Source: Aminipila terrae (GTDB lineage Bacteria > Bacillota > Clostridia > Peptostreptococcales > Anaerovoracaceae). Taken from it: a DNA stretch of 64,000 nt. Both the position numbers and the translations under genes were made by a program. The stretch lies in contig NZ_CP047591.1 in assembly GCF_010120715.1 (NCBI RefSeq), positions 1,240,001-1,304,000 of the forward strand, written 5' to 3'. Positions 18,048 to 27,124 of the stretch are shown one piece after another. The notes under the pieces were generated by a model that ran no database searches, had not been told where the DNA came from, and was given only the letters and a program-made list of their open reading frames with translations. Each line of letters begins with the position of its first letter. The stretch's first letter is position 1.

Positions 18048-19097
18048 TTATTCATTATAAAATTTACCTGCAGATATTTTATATCTCTTTTCATCGTCGG
18101 GTTTAAGTATAGAGATTTCTTTCCATTCATCATTTTCTTTTACGTATTCATGTAATAAAACATCATCCCCATTTGTCAGCCGTACGAAATCAAACCGATA
18201 TTGATTAACTGAATTGCTGGCATACACTTTGATGTAATTATTCTGCTCTTCTGTATGGTTAATTTTTAAATTCATACCATACCAGTTATTATATATGATG
18301 TCTATCATCACATCATAGAAATAATCCCATCCATGCAAAGGATGGCAAAGATATATTTCCGGCAGATAATCCACGGACTTTATCTTCCATCCCTGGTTTT
18401 GATCATATTCTGTTGCAATGATTCCATAATAATATTCAAAATAATTAGGCTGGTCTAAATCAGTTTTCCCGTTTTTCTTCTCTTTATATCCTTTCAGGAC
18501 TTCAATTTCAGTAAAGTAATATTTAATGTTGTCAGGAGTACCCGCAGGTTTAAATGCCGGTTCCAGGTGTACTAAGTTAATAGTTCCTGTTCCTCTGAAT
18601 GAATTCTTAAACTCTTTTAAGCTTACTTTTTCTTTAAATTCATGGGAGAATAACTGGTATGCATAGGGATAAGGTATATCCATCCACAGAATTGTTCCAC
18701 AGCCTCCAGTATAGCCCTTCATATTTGCAGCACTTTTAAGAATAGCGTAATACGCCTCTATAAGATCTTCCGGTGACTGATAGATTGCCGGAAATCCTTC
18801 TGCAATATATGGAGGGACTTTGTCTTCATCCTTTGGGGCAAAAGTGTACTTTAGCTTTATTGCAGGTAATTTAGACGGCCTTTGAAATCTCTCCTCCAAT
18901 TCATAGGAGTCATCATTGTTTAACCCCGTTGTTGTTTCTTCGCTGACCTGCTCCATTTCTGTGTGAATAAATCCACCGGCAACTATAATACTTTTATCCC
19001 AATGAACTGCCCTTACGGTCAAGGCTGCAACTAATATTAAAACCATTATTATCCCACACAGAATAATTTTTTTCAGACTCTTTTTATAAACAGGCAT
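18048..19097 (-). CDS. Exported protein of unknown function, 349 aa
   Basis: One N-terminal transmembrane anchor (about 9-28, IILCGIIMVLILVAALTV) leads to an extracytoplasmic domain of about 320 residues rich in aromatic residues. It contains SPEDLIEAYYAILKSAANMK, reminiscent of the first helix of NTF2-like folds, and GGCGTILWMDIPYPYAYQLF. Later strands include NYFEYYYGIIATEYD, HPLHGWDYFYDVMIDIIYNN and RFDFVRLTNGDDVLLHEYV. No catalytic signature is recognised. It is a single gene between the deacetylase group and glmS, starting beside an A/G-rich ribosome binding site (GAGGTGATAAAATG). Confidence 0.7.
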   Translation of the reverse strand: MPVYKKSLKKIILCGIIMVLILVAALTVRAVHWDKSIIVAGGFIHTEMEQVSEETTTGLNNDDSYELEERFQRPSKLPAIKLKYTFAPKDEDKVPPYIAEGFPAIYQSPEDLIEAYYAILKSAANMKGYTGGCGTILWMDIPYPYAYQLFSHEFKEKVSLKEFKNSFRGTGTINLVHLEPAFKPAGTPDNIKYYFTEIEVLKGYKEKKNGKTDLDQPNYFEYYYGIIATEYDQNQGWKIKSVDYLPEIYLCHPLHGWDYFYDVMIDIIYNNWYGMNLKINHTEEQNNYIKVYASNSVNQYRFDFVRLTNGDDVLLHEYVKENDEWKEISILKPDDEKRYKISAGKFYNE

Positions 19098-19148
19098 TTT
19101 ATCACCTCCTCTTTAACTATAATTAGAGAAAGTAAATTAATTCCAAAA

Positions 19149-19177
19149 AAAACCAGGAAATAAAAATCTCCTGGTTT
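19149..19177 (-). terminator. Terminator of glmS
   Basis: AAACCAGGA pairs with TCCTGGTTT around an AT-rich loop. On the minus strand it is followed by eight or nine T. It lies about 40 bases past the glmS stop. Confidence 0.85.
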
Positions 19178-19213
19178 ATTTTTTAACTTATATATTTTCT
19201 TTAAAAGTTTTTA

Positions 19214-21052
19214 CTATTCAACCGTTACACTCTTAGCCAGATTTTTTGGTTTATCAATATCACAGCCTCTTTCTTTGGCTATATAATAAGCTAAAATCTG
19301 CAGAGGCACTACAGAAAGCAGTGGCGAAACTTCATCCATGCAGTCAGGAATATAAATGACCCTGTCTGCCTGCTTTTCGATTTCCTTGTTGCCTTCTTTT
19401 GCAATACCTATTACATAAGCACCTCTTGCCTTAACTTCCTGTATATTGGAAAGCATCTTCTCATAGAGTTTATCCTGAGTGGCAAGAGCAATTACAAGGG
19501 TATCCTTCTCTATTAGAGCAATAGTACCATGCTTCAGTTCTCCTGCTGCAATAGCAAAAGAATTTATGTATGAGATTTCTTTCAGTTTCAAAGAACCTTC
19601 GTAAGAAACACCTGCATCTGCCCCTCTTCCAATAAAGAATACCTGCTCTTTTTTATACAGTTCTTTCGCTAAATCGTGTATTGACGATTCACTTTTTAGT
19701 AATTCTGTTAATTTATCTGGGATGTCTTGAAGCTCAGACATATACTGATTATATTTTTCATCAGAAATAACTTCCTTTTTACGCCCCATATAAAGTCCGA
19801 TCAGGTACATACACATCAGCTGGGTTGTATAAGCTTTCGTTGAAGCAACTGCGATTTCAGGACCTGCCCAGGTATAGAATACATCATCTGATTCCCGTGC
19901 TACTGAGCTGCCTACTACATTGACTACAGACAGTATTCTGGCCCCTTTCCTCTTTGCCTCTCTTAGTGCAGCAAGTGTATCCAGCGTTTCACCAGACTGG
20001 CTGATAGCAATGAAAAGTGTTTTATCATCAACAAATGGGTCTCTGTATCTGAATTCAGAAGCCACATCAATCTCCACCGGAATCTTTGCCAGACTTTCAA
20101 TGGCAAATTTGCCTACTAACCCTGCATGATAAGCTGTCCCGCAGGCAACGATAAAAACTTTATTGAAGTTTTCGATATCTTCTTTTGTCATGTTGATTCC
20201 ATCTAGCTTGATACTTCCATCTTCTTCAATACGTCTGTTCAGAGTTTCATAAAGGCCTTTTGGCTGTTCATGAATTTCTTTCAGCATGAAGTGGTCGTAG
20301 CCTTCCTTTTCAGCAGCTTCTGCATCCCATGTTACATGGAAGACTTCACGTTTTACTTCTTTATGATCTTCATTATAAATCTTTACGTTATCCGCTGTAA
20401 CGACTACCGTTTCATTATTTTCAATCAAATAGATTTTTCTCACATGTTTTAAAAGTGCAGGGATATCCGATGCAATGAAGTTGCATCCTTCCCCAAGTCC
20501 AGCAATAAGTGGAGCATCTTTTCTTACTGCAACAATTTTATCTGGCTCTGCTGCTGCAACAACTCCGATTGCATAGGCTCCCCGCATCTTTGCTACAGCC
20601 TTAAAAACAGCATTCTCCAGATCTCCGTCATAATAAATACCGATTAAATGTGCGATTACTTCTGTATCTGTTTCTGATTTAAATTTTATTCCATATTCCT
20701 GCGCCAGCCATTCTTTGATTTCTACATAGTTCTCAATGATTCCATTATGTACAACCGCGATGGACTCATCACAATTACAGTGAGGGTGTGCATTTAAATC
20801 AGAAGGAGCGCCATGAGTAGCCCACCTTGTATGGCCTATACCGATGTTACCGTTTAAAGTTTCACCTTCCATTAGCTTTTCAAGATTTGCTATTCTTCCC
20901 ACGTGTTTTCTGACTTCAAGCCTGCCTCCAATATTCAGGGCAATGCCGGATGAGTCATAGCCTCTGTATTCTAACTTTTTTAATCCGTCAATAATAATAT
21001 CTTTCGCATCTTTTACATTGCGCTTGCCCACATAGCCTACTATTCCACACAT
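19214..21052 (-). CDS. glmS: Glutamine--fructose-6-phosphate aminotransferase (isomerizing)
   Basis: A 612-residue enzyme making glucosamine-6-phosphate from fructose-6-phosphate and glutamine, the first step to UDP-GlcNAc for peptidoglycan. The N-terminal class II glutaminase starts with the catalytic Cys after Met (MCGIVGYVGKR), followed by LEYRGYDSSGIA and GHTRWATHG. Two SIS sugar-isomerase domains follow (GTAYHAGLVGKFAIE, ISQSGETLDTLAALREAK, GRGADAGVSYEGSLKLKEIS). The C-terminus LAKSVTVE is standard. Only 12 bases separate it from glmM, so no glmS ribozyme fits directly upstream; control must come from the leader before glmM or from elsewhere. Confidence 0.97.
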   Translation of the reverse strand: MCGIVGYVGKRNVKDAKDIIIDGLKKLEYRGYDSSGIALNIGGRLEVRKHVGRIANLEKLMEGETLNGNIGIGHTRWATHGAPSDLNAHPHCNCDESIAVVHNGIIENYVEIKEWLAQEYGIKFKSETDTEVIAHLIGIYYDGDLENAVFKAVAKMRGAYAIGVVAAAEPDKIVAVRKDAPLIAGLGEGCNFIASDIPALLKHVRKIYLIENNETVVVTADNVKIYNEDHKEVKREVFHVTWDAEAAEKEGYDHFMLKEIHEQPKGLYETLNRRIEEDGSIKLDGINMTKEDIENFNKVFIVACGTAYHAGLVGKFAIESLAKIPVEIDVASEFRYRDPFVDDKTLFIAISQSGETLDTLAALREAKRKGARILSVVNVVGSSVARESDDVFYTWAGPEIAVASTKAYTTQLMCMYLIGLYMGRKKEVISDEKYNQYMSELQDIPDKLTELLKSESSIHDLAKELYKKEQVFFIGRGADAGVSYEGSLKLKEISYINSFAIAAGELKHGTIALIEKDTLVIALATQDKLYEKMLSNIQEVKARGAYVIGIAKEGNKEIEKQADRVIYIPDCMDEVSPLLSVVPLQILAYYIAKERGCDIDKPKNLAKSVTVE

Positions 21053-21064
21053 ATTTGTATCCTC

Positions 21065-22414
21065 CTATCCCAATCTTTTCGTTATCAGGAGCGCCAGCTC
21101 CTGAGCTAATTTTGTTATGGCATCGATGTCCTTTCCTTCAATCATAACTCTTACAAGAGGTTCTGTTCCTGAAGGCCTGATTAGGACCCTTCCTTCTCCT
21201 GCCATCAATTCCTCAACCCTTGCAATTTCTGCACTCACTTCAGGGTCTTCCATATATTTTTTCTTATTTTCATTTTTGATACTGGCATTCTTTAATACTT
21301 GCGGATAAATGGTAATTTCATCTGACATTACAGATGGTTTCTTTCCACTGGCCTGAACGGCCTTGACAAGTTGTAATGCAGATAATATTCCATCTCCAGT
21401 AGTTGTATAATTTAAGAAGATAATATGTCCTGACTGTTCTCCTCCTATGACACCACCGGTCTTCAGCATACTTTCCAGAACGTATCGGTCTCCGACCTGT
21501 GTTACTTCCACATTACATCCCATTTCTTTTACAGCCTTATGGAATCCTAAATTACTCATAACAGTGGCGGTTACTTTATCTTTTACCAGAAGCCCTCTGT
21601 CTTTAAGCATCTTTGCGCACATTACAATAGTTTTATCTCCATCAATAATGCGGCCAAGCTCATCAACAGCTATCAATCTGTCTGCATCTCCATCAAAAGC
21701 AAGACCCAGATCAGCTTTCTCTGCCAGTACACGGGCCTGTAATTTTTCCGGATGGGTGGAGCCACATCCGGCGTTGATATTTATGCCATCAGGAGAATTA
21801 GCTATTACTATAACCTTTGCACCAAGATTGCTGAACACCTTTTCTGCAGCTTTATAAGAAGCTCCATTTGCACAGTCCAGAACAATCTTCATACCATCCA
21901 GTCTGATATCAATGGTGCTTTCCAGAAATTTAACGTATAAATCCAGTGCATCATCTTCTGCTGCCAGACATCTGCCTAATCTGTCTCCTGTAATATGACT
22001 GTTGATATCTATGTTTCTGATAATCAGGTCTTCAATCTGTTCCTCTAAATCATCATCCAGTTTAAATCCCTCTTCATTAAAAAATTTAATGCCATTATAC
22101 TCAAAAGTATTATGTGATGCTGATATGACAACTCCTGCAGTTGCTTTATAATACCTTACAAGATATGCAACAGCTGGTGTAGGTAATACTCCTACCTTGA
22201 TAACATTTCCTCCCATTGCAAGAATTCCTGCGCTTAGCGCATCTTCTAACATGTCTCCTGATATTCTTGTATCTTTACCAATCAGAACAACTGGCCTCTG
22301 CTCTTCTTTGCTAAGTACATAAGCACCTGCTTTACCAAGATTAAATGCCAGTTCCGGAGTCAGCTCTGAGTTTGCCACGCCTCTTACTCCGTCAGTTCCA
22401 AACAATCTGCCCAT
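21065..22414 (-). CDS. glmM: Phosphoglucosamine mutase
   Basis: A 449-residue enzyme interconverting glucosamine-6-phosphate and glucosamine-1-phosphate. GLFGTDGVRGVAN opens the protein. The phosphoserine loop is VISASHNTFEYNGIKFF (about 97-113), the metal loop is LAFDGDADRLIAVD (about 237-250), and the sugar/phosphate loops are GGEQSGHI and RPSGTEPLVRVM. The domain order and length match GlmM. In other Firmicutes GlmM is inhibited by the c-di-AMP synthase CdaA, encoded just upstream here. It is translationally close to glmS, has AGGAGG before the ATG, and is preceded by a structured leader with an intrinsic terminator. Confidence 0.97.
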   Translation of the reverse strand: MGRLFGTDGVRGVANSELTPELAFNLGKAGAYVLSKEEQRPVVLIGKDTRISGDMLEDALSAGILAMGGNVIKVGVLPTPAVAYLVRYYKATAGVVISASHNTFEYNGIKFFNEEGFKLDDDLEEQIEDLIIRNIDINSHITGDRLGRCLAAEDDALDLYVKFLESTIDIRLDGMKIVLDCANGASYKAAEKVFSNLGAKVIVIANSPDGININAGCGSTHPEKLQARVLAEKADLGLAFDGDADRLIAVDELGRIIDGDKTIVMCAKMLKDRGLLVKDKVTATVMSNLGFHKAVKEMGCNVEVTQVGDRYVLESMLKTGGVIGGEQSGHIIFLNYTTTGDGILSALQLVKAVQASGKKPSVMSDEITIYPQVLKNASIKNENKKKYMEDPEVSAEIARVEELMAGEGRVLIRPSGTEPLVRVMIEGKDIDAITKLAQELALLITKRLG

Positions 22415-22439
22415 TAAAATGATCCTCCTAAATTATGTA

Positions 22440-22556
22440 TTTAAAAAGTGGCTTCACCACTTCCTCTAGCTCCCTAAAATTCCTTTGGGTGGCTGCAAGC
22501 AGCCTGAGGGCAATGCCTCTGTGAATGAGAGGTATCCCCGCTGCACTCTCTTTTTA
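22440..22556 (-). ncRNA. Structured leader RNA with intrinsic terminator upstream of glmM (candidate cis-regulator)
   Basis: On the minus strand between cdaR and glmM the sequence folds into several GC-rich helices: CCTCT/AGAGG (22516-22520 with 22528-22532) and GGCTGC/GCAGCC (22491-22504). It ends in a terminator, AAGTGG/CCACTT plus a T tract (22443-22462), about 28 bases before the glmM start. An upstream GCAGC (22540-22544) could pair with GGCTGC instead, giving mutually exclusive helices. A TACAAT -10-like element lies at 22563-22568, so the RNA may be about 115 bases long. It does not match the glmS ribozyme, ydaO, T-box or other classes I know. The plus strand also shows a GAGAG/CTCTC plus T pattern, so direction is not certain. 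Confidence 0.45.
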
Positions 22557-22581
22557 TTTCCTATTGTATAAAAATACGAAA

Positions 22582-22603
22582 AACGAGGTTATACAGCCTC
22601 GTT
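22582..22603 (-). terminator. Terminator overlapping the cdaR stop codon
   Basis: AACGAGG (minus strand, 22597-22603) pairs with CCTCGTT (22582-22588), followed by TTTCGTATTTTT. The cdaR stop TAA (22589-22591) lies in the loop. It separates cdaA-cdaR from glmM-glmS transcription. Confidence 0.7.
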
Positions 22604-23791
22604 AATCGTTATATGAATTTCGCCAGGTGTTACTGAAATATCAGATACCCCACTCCCTTTTACGACTTTCAGGGGAACGGTATAAATTCCCGCTGCCAGA
22701 CCGGTTAAATCAATAGAAAGTTTAATGTCTTCTGCCGTAAGTTTTTCCACATCAGCTTCCTTTCCTGAGACCTTAACATTCACACTCTGGGTATTTATGA
22801 CCAGTGAAAGTTTATCTGCCAGTCCATTTGAAGTAATGCTGCTGCTTGGTATTTCAAATTCTTTTACACTTATACCTTTTATAGCTATGCTGACCGCCAC
22901 ATGTTTAGAATCCTGTGCCAGCATAACACCATGAGGCAGTTTAACGGAAACCGGAATGTCTGTAGTAGCTGTGACACTGCTGATATCAACAGGTGATGCT
23001 GTTATTTTATCAACTTTATCCAGATTTTCTTTTAGACCTTTAATCTTAACCTTTTGTGGAACATACATATTAGTAACCTGATATGATTTGTTCACTTCTC
23101 CAGTTACATCTACCTGCAGTGGTACTTCTTTTATCTGGTATACAGCCGCTTCAAAATCCGCTGTATCAGAAGACAGCTGAATATTTTTTACTGTTTGTCC
23201 CCTTGCGTCTACAGCTGTTAAATCTGCTGTAAAGGATTTAGCTTCTGTAGTAAGTTTTGAAACATCAACAGTTGCATTTACTGATTTTACACTGGCAACT
23301 TTTGATTTTGCCCCTTTCACTTCCACTTCTTTTGGTGTAATCTGTGAAACGGTTGCTTCCAGTTTAGGGTCAATGGTCCCGCTGAAAACAACATTCACAG
23401 GTTTATATACGGAAACCATTTCTTCAATATTTACAGTCAGCCTATGAGTTTTCTGATCTGCCACACTGATTGAATCCGGCACGGTTACCGTAACCGGGAT
23501 ATCATTTTGTCCTACCCCGTATCCAAATACATCCGCTTTTGCAATGATGTCATTGGCTGAAATTTTTAACACGTCAGAACGGGTCCCCTCTATAACTATA
23601 TCCATAAAATAATCTTCTTCAGAACTAATGGCAAGACCTCTTTGGTTTAAACTGTCAACATTAACAAGTTTAATAGGCACATTGGGTATTTTAACTTTTG
23701 TTGGCGGATTCTCAACAGCTACAACATATACCCATAGGAAAATTGCCAAAAGTATTGACAAAAATTTTGTAAAATTCTTATTTTGCAGCAT
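22589..23791 (-). CDS. cdaR: YbbR-domain protein, regulator of the c-di-AMP synthase
   Basis: A 400-residue protein. One N-terminal transmembrane helix (about 10-27, FLSILLAIFLWVYVVAVENP) is followed by four tandem YbbR repeats outside the membrane, recognisable by recurring PxxVxVxG-type turns (ITPKEVEVKGAKSKV, YVPQKVKIKGLKENLDKV). CdaR binds and modulates CdaA in Firmicutes. The start overlaps the end of cdaA by 14 bases, as is usual for this pair. The gene ends at its own terminator. Confidence 0.93.
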   Translation of the reverse strand: MLQNKNFTKFLSILLAIFLWVYVVAVENPPTKVKIPNVPIKLVNVDSLNQRGLAISSEEDYFMDIVIEGTRSDVLKISANDIIAKADVFGYGVGQNDIPVTVTVPDSISVADQKTHRLTVNIEEMVSVYKPVNVVFSGTIDPKLEATVSQITPKEVEVKGAKSKVASVKSVNATVDVSKLTTEAKSFTADLTAVDARGQTVKNIQLSSDTADFEAAVYQIKEVPLQVDVTGEVNKSYQVTNMYVPQKVKIKGLKENLDKVDKITASPVDISSVTATTDIPVSVKLPHGVMLAQDSKHVAVSIAIKGISVKEFEIPSSSITSNGLADKLSLVINTQSVNVKVSGKEADVEKLTAEDIKLSIDLTGLAAGIYTVPLKVVKGSGVSDISVTPGEIHITINEAV

Positions 23792-24638
23792 CGTTCTTTC
23801 TCCCCAACATATTGAAAATTGCAGCCAGGCTCTTTACTGCTACATTCTTTTCATCCCCAGTGGCATTTAAAAACAGATTAAGCAGAGTTTTTTCAACCGT
23901 CTTAATATCCAGGAATCTGGACAATTTACCATCTACGGCTATAGATATAATCCCTGTTTCTTCCGAAACAATAAGGGTAATGGCATCGGAGTTTTCCGTA
24001 ATTCCAATCCCTGCTCGGTGTCTGGTGCCAAGTTCTTTTGATAGATTTTTATTCTGTGTTAAAGGCAGTACACATCCAGCTGCATAGATTTTATCTCCCC
24101 GGACAATAACTGCTCCGTCATGCAAAGGAGCCCCTTCATAAAAAATATTTCCTAATAATTCTGTAGATATTTCTGCATTCAGAATAGTCCCGGTTTCTGC
24201 GATATCTGTTAAAGATGTTTCTCTTTCCAATATGATAAGCGCTCCGACCTTATTGGCTGAAAAGTCGTCAACGGCTCTTATAAACTGTGCTGTAATATTT
24301 TTTGCTTTTTCTTTATCAAACTGTCCAAAAGGTGCTTTTACCAATTTACTTCTGCCTACATATTCCAGACCTCTTCTAAGTTCCGGCTGAAATACTATAA
24401 CTAAAGCCAAAACACCCAATGTCATCGTACCCTTTAAAATCCAGTTTAAGGTATATAGATGAAACTGGTCCGAAGCTAAAGTCGCAAGCACTAAAACAAG
24501 CAGACCCTTTACAAGCTGCTCTGCTCTTGACTCCCTTATGAATCCCAGTACTTTATATATTATAAATGCTACAATACAAACATCTATAGCATCTGTAATA
24601 CTAATACCAGAAACTATACTGCTAATATAATTCTGCAT
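23778..24638 (-). CDS. cdaA: Diadenylate cyclase CdaA
   Basis: A 286-residue membrane enzyme making cyclic di-AMP from two ATP. Three N-terminal transmembrane helices (within about 10-80) are followed by a DAC domain. The signature residues are in GAPLHDGAVIVRGDKIYAAG (DGA motif) and ELGTRHRAGIGITENSDA (RHR motif), with LIVSEETGIISIAVDGKL closing the fold. The ATG at 24638 has GGGGA a few bases upstream. The order cdaA-cdaR-glmM-glmS is conserved in Firmicutes and couples c-di-AMP to wall precursor synthesis and osmotic control. Confidence 0.96.
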   Translation of the reverse strand: MQNYISSIVSGISITDAIDVCIVAFIIYKVLGFIRESRAEQLVKGLLVLVLATLASDQFHLYTLNWILKGTMTLGVLALVIVFQPELRRGLEYVGRSKLVKAPFGQFDKEKAKNITAQFIRAVDDFSANKVGALIILERETSLTDIAETGTILNAEISTELLGNIFYEGAPLHDGAVIVRGDKIYAAGCVLPLTQNKNLSKELGTRHRAGIGITENSDAITLIVSEETGIISIAVDGKLSRFLDIKTVEKTLLNLFLNATGDEKNVAVKSLAAIFNMLGRKNDAAK

Positions 24639-24751
24639 ACATTTTCCCCTATTCTATCCCACTTAATTACCCTTTTTCCATTGTACAAAAAAAAAGTAGT
24701 ATTTTCAATAGTTTACTGGAATTACATTGAACAAAAAATCCGGAGCCCCGC

Positions 24752-24798
24752 ACTCAACATATTGACAGTTCAATTTGTTGTGATACAATATGTTGTGA
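24752..24798 (+). promoter_or_regulatory. nrdJ promoter with two NrdR-like boxes
   Basis: A -35 TTGACA (24762-24767) and a -10 TACAAT (24784-24789) are spaced 16 bases apart. Two palindromic boxes overlap them: 24752-24767 (core CAACATATTG) and 24783-24798 (core CAATATGTTG). These resemble the NrdR consensus acaCwAtATaTwGtgt. By eye the second matches about 13 of 16 positions and the first about 11. Their cores start 31 bases apart, i.e. three helical turns, the spacing known for NrdR pairs. Repression by NrdR-ATP/dATP is inferred. Confidence 0.75.
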
Positions 24799-24834
24799 TA
24801 TAACAATGCAAGGTTCAAAAGGAGAAATAAAAAA

Positions 24835-27102
24835 ATGAAGATTACCAAAAATGCCCGGGCAGTTTTAGAGCGCCGTTACCTTACCCGGGATACCCATGGA
24901 CAGCTTACTGAAACGGTGGAGGGACTTTTCCGCAGGGTTGCAGATGCCATTGCGGCAGCAGACCTGAATTACAATTCCGCTGCTGATGTACTTACTACGG
25001 CGGACCGATTCTATAACATGATGACAGAACTGGATTTTCTGCCAAACTCCCCAACTCTTATGAATGCAGGACGCCCCTTAGGGCAATTATCTGCCTGTTT
25101 CGTACTTCCCATACCTGATTCAATGGAAGCTATTTTTGATGGGGTTAAAAATGCAGCTCTTATCCATAAAAGTGGCGGCGGAACTGGATTTTCCTTCTCC
25201 CGGCTAAGAATGCAGGGTGCCTCTGTTAATTCAACGGGTGGCGTAGCCAGCGGCCCTGTTTCCTTTATGAAGGTATTTAATGCCGCTACGGAAGCGGTGA
25301 AACAGGGTGGAACCCGTCGCGGGGCCAATATGGGCATTCTTCGTGTGGACCACCCAGATATTATGTCTTTTATTACCTGTAAAAATGATAAAAATGAACT
25401 TACAAATTTTAATATTTCAGTTGGGATTACGGAGGCTTTCATGAAAGCTGTAGAAAGCGGAAGTCCGTATAACCTGATTGACCCTGGCACTCAGGAAATC
25501 ACTGGCCAGCTTGACGCCAAAGAAGTGTTTGACACCATTGTAACCTCTGCCTGGCAAACTGGAGAACCAGGAATTATCTTTCTTGACCGTCTTAACAGTA
25601 ACAACGTGGTTCCCGGTCAGGGTGAAATCGAAGCAACTAATCCCTGTGGGGAACAGCCTCTGCTGCCTTATGAATCCTGTAATTTAGGTTCTATTAACCT
25701 TGTGAACCATTTAAAATTAGAAAATGGGTGCTATGTTCTTGATACGGATAAGTTAGCTAAAACCATCCATGATGCCGTACATTTTCTGGATAATGTTATT
25801 GATGCCAATGTGTATCCACTGGATGAAATCGAACGTGTTACTAAACTCACACGTAAAATTGGTCTGGGTGTAATGGGTTTTGCAGATATGCTTCTCAAGC
25901 TGGGTATCCCCTACAACAGCCATGAGGGGGTTGCCTTAGGAGGCAGAATTATGGAAATGGTAAACACCATCGGCCATGAAGCCAGTATGGAACTGGCAGA
26001 GATTAGAGGGGCCTTTCCCCTTTTTGAAGAGAGTATTTTTAAGGAGGGCAAACCTCTGCGCAATGCTACCGTTACTACTATCGCTCCAAATGGGACCTTG
26101 TCCATCATCGCAGGGGTATCCTCCGGCATAGAACCAGTGTTTGCTTATGCCTATATCCGTAATGTAATGGATAACACTCACCTGATAGAAATTAATGAGA
26201 CCCTTAAGGCCAGGCTCACAGATGAAAATCTGTATTCTGACCAAATCATGGAGGAGGTTGCGGAACACGGTACCCTGGCTGATTCATCAGCTCTTCCTGA
26301 GGCCCTGAAGAAAGTTTTTGTATGTGCCCATGATGTATCTCCATCCTGGCATGTGAAAATGCAGGCAGAATTTCAGAAACATACAGACAATGCGGTGTCT
26401 AAAACAGTAAACTTCTCAAATACTGCTACAAAACAAGATGTAGCTGAGGTTTACCAGCTGGCTTATTCACTTGGCTGTAAGGGTACCACCATTTACCGGG
26501 ACGGTTCCAGAGATGGACAGGTACTGAATATTGGTAAAGTCAATGATAAAGATCACACAAAAGAAAATCTCTGCGAAAGTTGTACCGTTAAACAGGGAAT
26601 CATCACTCCCCGTACACGCCCGGATATCACCAGTGGCTTTACAGAGAAGGTAAAGATTGGCTGCGGTAATTTATATATTACAGTAAATTATGATGAAAAT
26701 GGTATCTGTGAAGTCTTTACCAATACGGGGCGTACTGGCGGTTGTCCCTCTCAATCCGAAGCCACTGCACGTCTGGTATCCATCGCATTACGCAGCGGCA
26801 TCAGCAGTGAAGCTTTAGTGGAACAGCTTAAAGGCATTCGTTGTCCTTCGACCATCCGTCAGAAAGGAATGAATGTTACCTCCTGCCCTGACGCCATTGC
26901 CAAGGCTATTGAAAAAGGGGTTAAATCATCAAACACATGTGCTGTAGCTTTATCAGAGACACCCCCTGAAGCCACCACCATACCTGCAGTTTCCTCGGTG
27001 GAAATCCTGCATGCCAGGTACTGTCCTGAATGTGGCAGTGAACTGGAACATGAAGGTGGCTGCGTTACATGCCGTAATTGTGGTTATTCCAAGTGCGGTT
27101 AG
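24835..27102 (+). CDS. nrdJ: Adenosylcobalamin-dependent ribonucleoside-diphosphate reductase
   Basis: A 755-residue class II reductase reducing ribonucleotides to deoxyribonucleotides with a B12-derived radical. FLPNSPTLMNAG and GGGTGFSFSRLR are at the N-terminus. The active-site cysteines include LSACFVLP, and NPCGEQPLLPYESCNLGSIN (about 263-282) has the radical-relay Cys/Glu. A TSCPD-type segment (about 600-690, KIGCGNLYITVN, GGCPSQSEATAR) and a C-terminal zinc ribbon (CPECG and CRNCGYSKCG, about 730-755) follow. The enzyme is indifferent to oxygen. AGGAG lies ten bases before the ATG. It is a single plus-strand gene whose promoter carries NrdR-like boxes. Confidence 0.95.
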   Translation: MKITKNARAVLERRYLTRDTHGQLTETVEGLFRRVADAIAAADLNYNSAADVLTTADRFYNMMTELDFLPNSPTLMNAGRPLGQLSACFVLPIPDSMEAIFDGVKNAALIHKSGGGTGFSFSRLRMQGASVNSTGGVASGPVSFMKVFNAATEAVKQGGTRRGANMGILRVDHPDIMSFITCKNDKNELTNFNISVGITEAFMKAVESGSPYNLIDPGTQEITGQLDAKEVFDTIVTSAWQTGEPGIIFLDRLNSNNVVPGQGEIEATNPCGEQPLLPYESCNLGSINLVNHLKLENGCYVLDTDKLAKTIHDAVHFLDNVIDANVYPLDEIERVTKLTRKIGLGVMGFADMLLKLGIPYNSHEGVALGGRIMEMVNTIGHEASMELAEIRGAFPLFEESIFKEGKPLRNATVTTIAPNGTLSIIAGVSSGIEPVFAYAYIRNVMDNTHLIEINETLKARLTDENLYSDQIMEEVAEHGTLADSSALPEALKKVFVCAHDVSPSWHVKMQAEFQKHTDNAVSKTVNFSNTATKQDVAEVYQLAYSLGCKGTTIYRDGSRDGQVLNIGKVNDKDHTKENLCESCTVKQGIITPRTRPDITSGFTEKVKIGCGNLYITVNYDENGICEVFTNTGRTGGCPSQSEATARLVSIALRSGISSEALVEQLKGIRCPSTIRQKGMNVTSCPDAIAKAIEKGVKSSNTCAVALSETPPEATTIPAVSSVEILHARYCPECGSELEHEGGCVTCRNCGYSKCG

Positions 27103-27124
27103 TTTACATGAAATCTTTTATACG

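Noticed and set aside
21053..21064. A glmS ribozyme directly upstream of glmS
   Set aside because: Only 12 bases separate glmM and glmS, and the conserved ribozyme core is not seen there or in the glmM leader.
22440..22556. A ydaO-type c-di-AMP riboswitch before glmM
   Set aside because: It is tempting because of the nearby cdaA, but the conserved ydaO sequence elements are not present.
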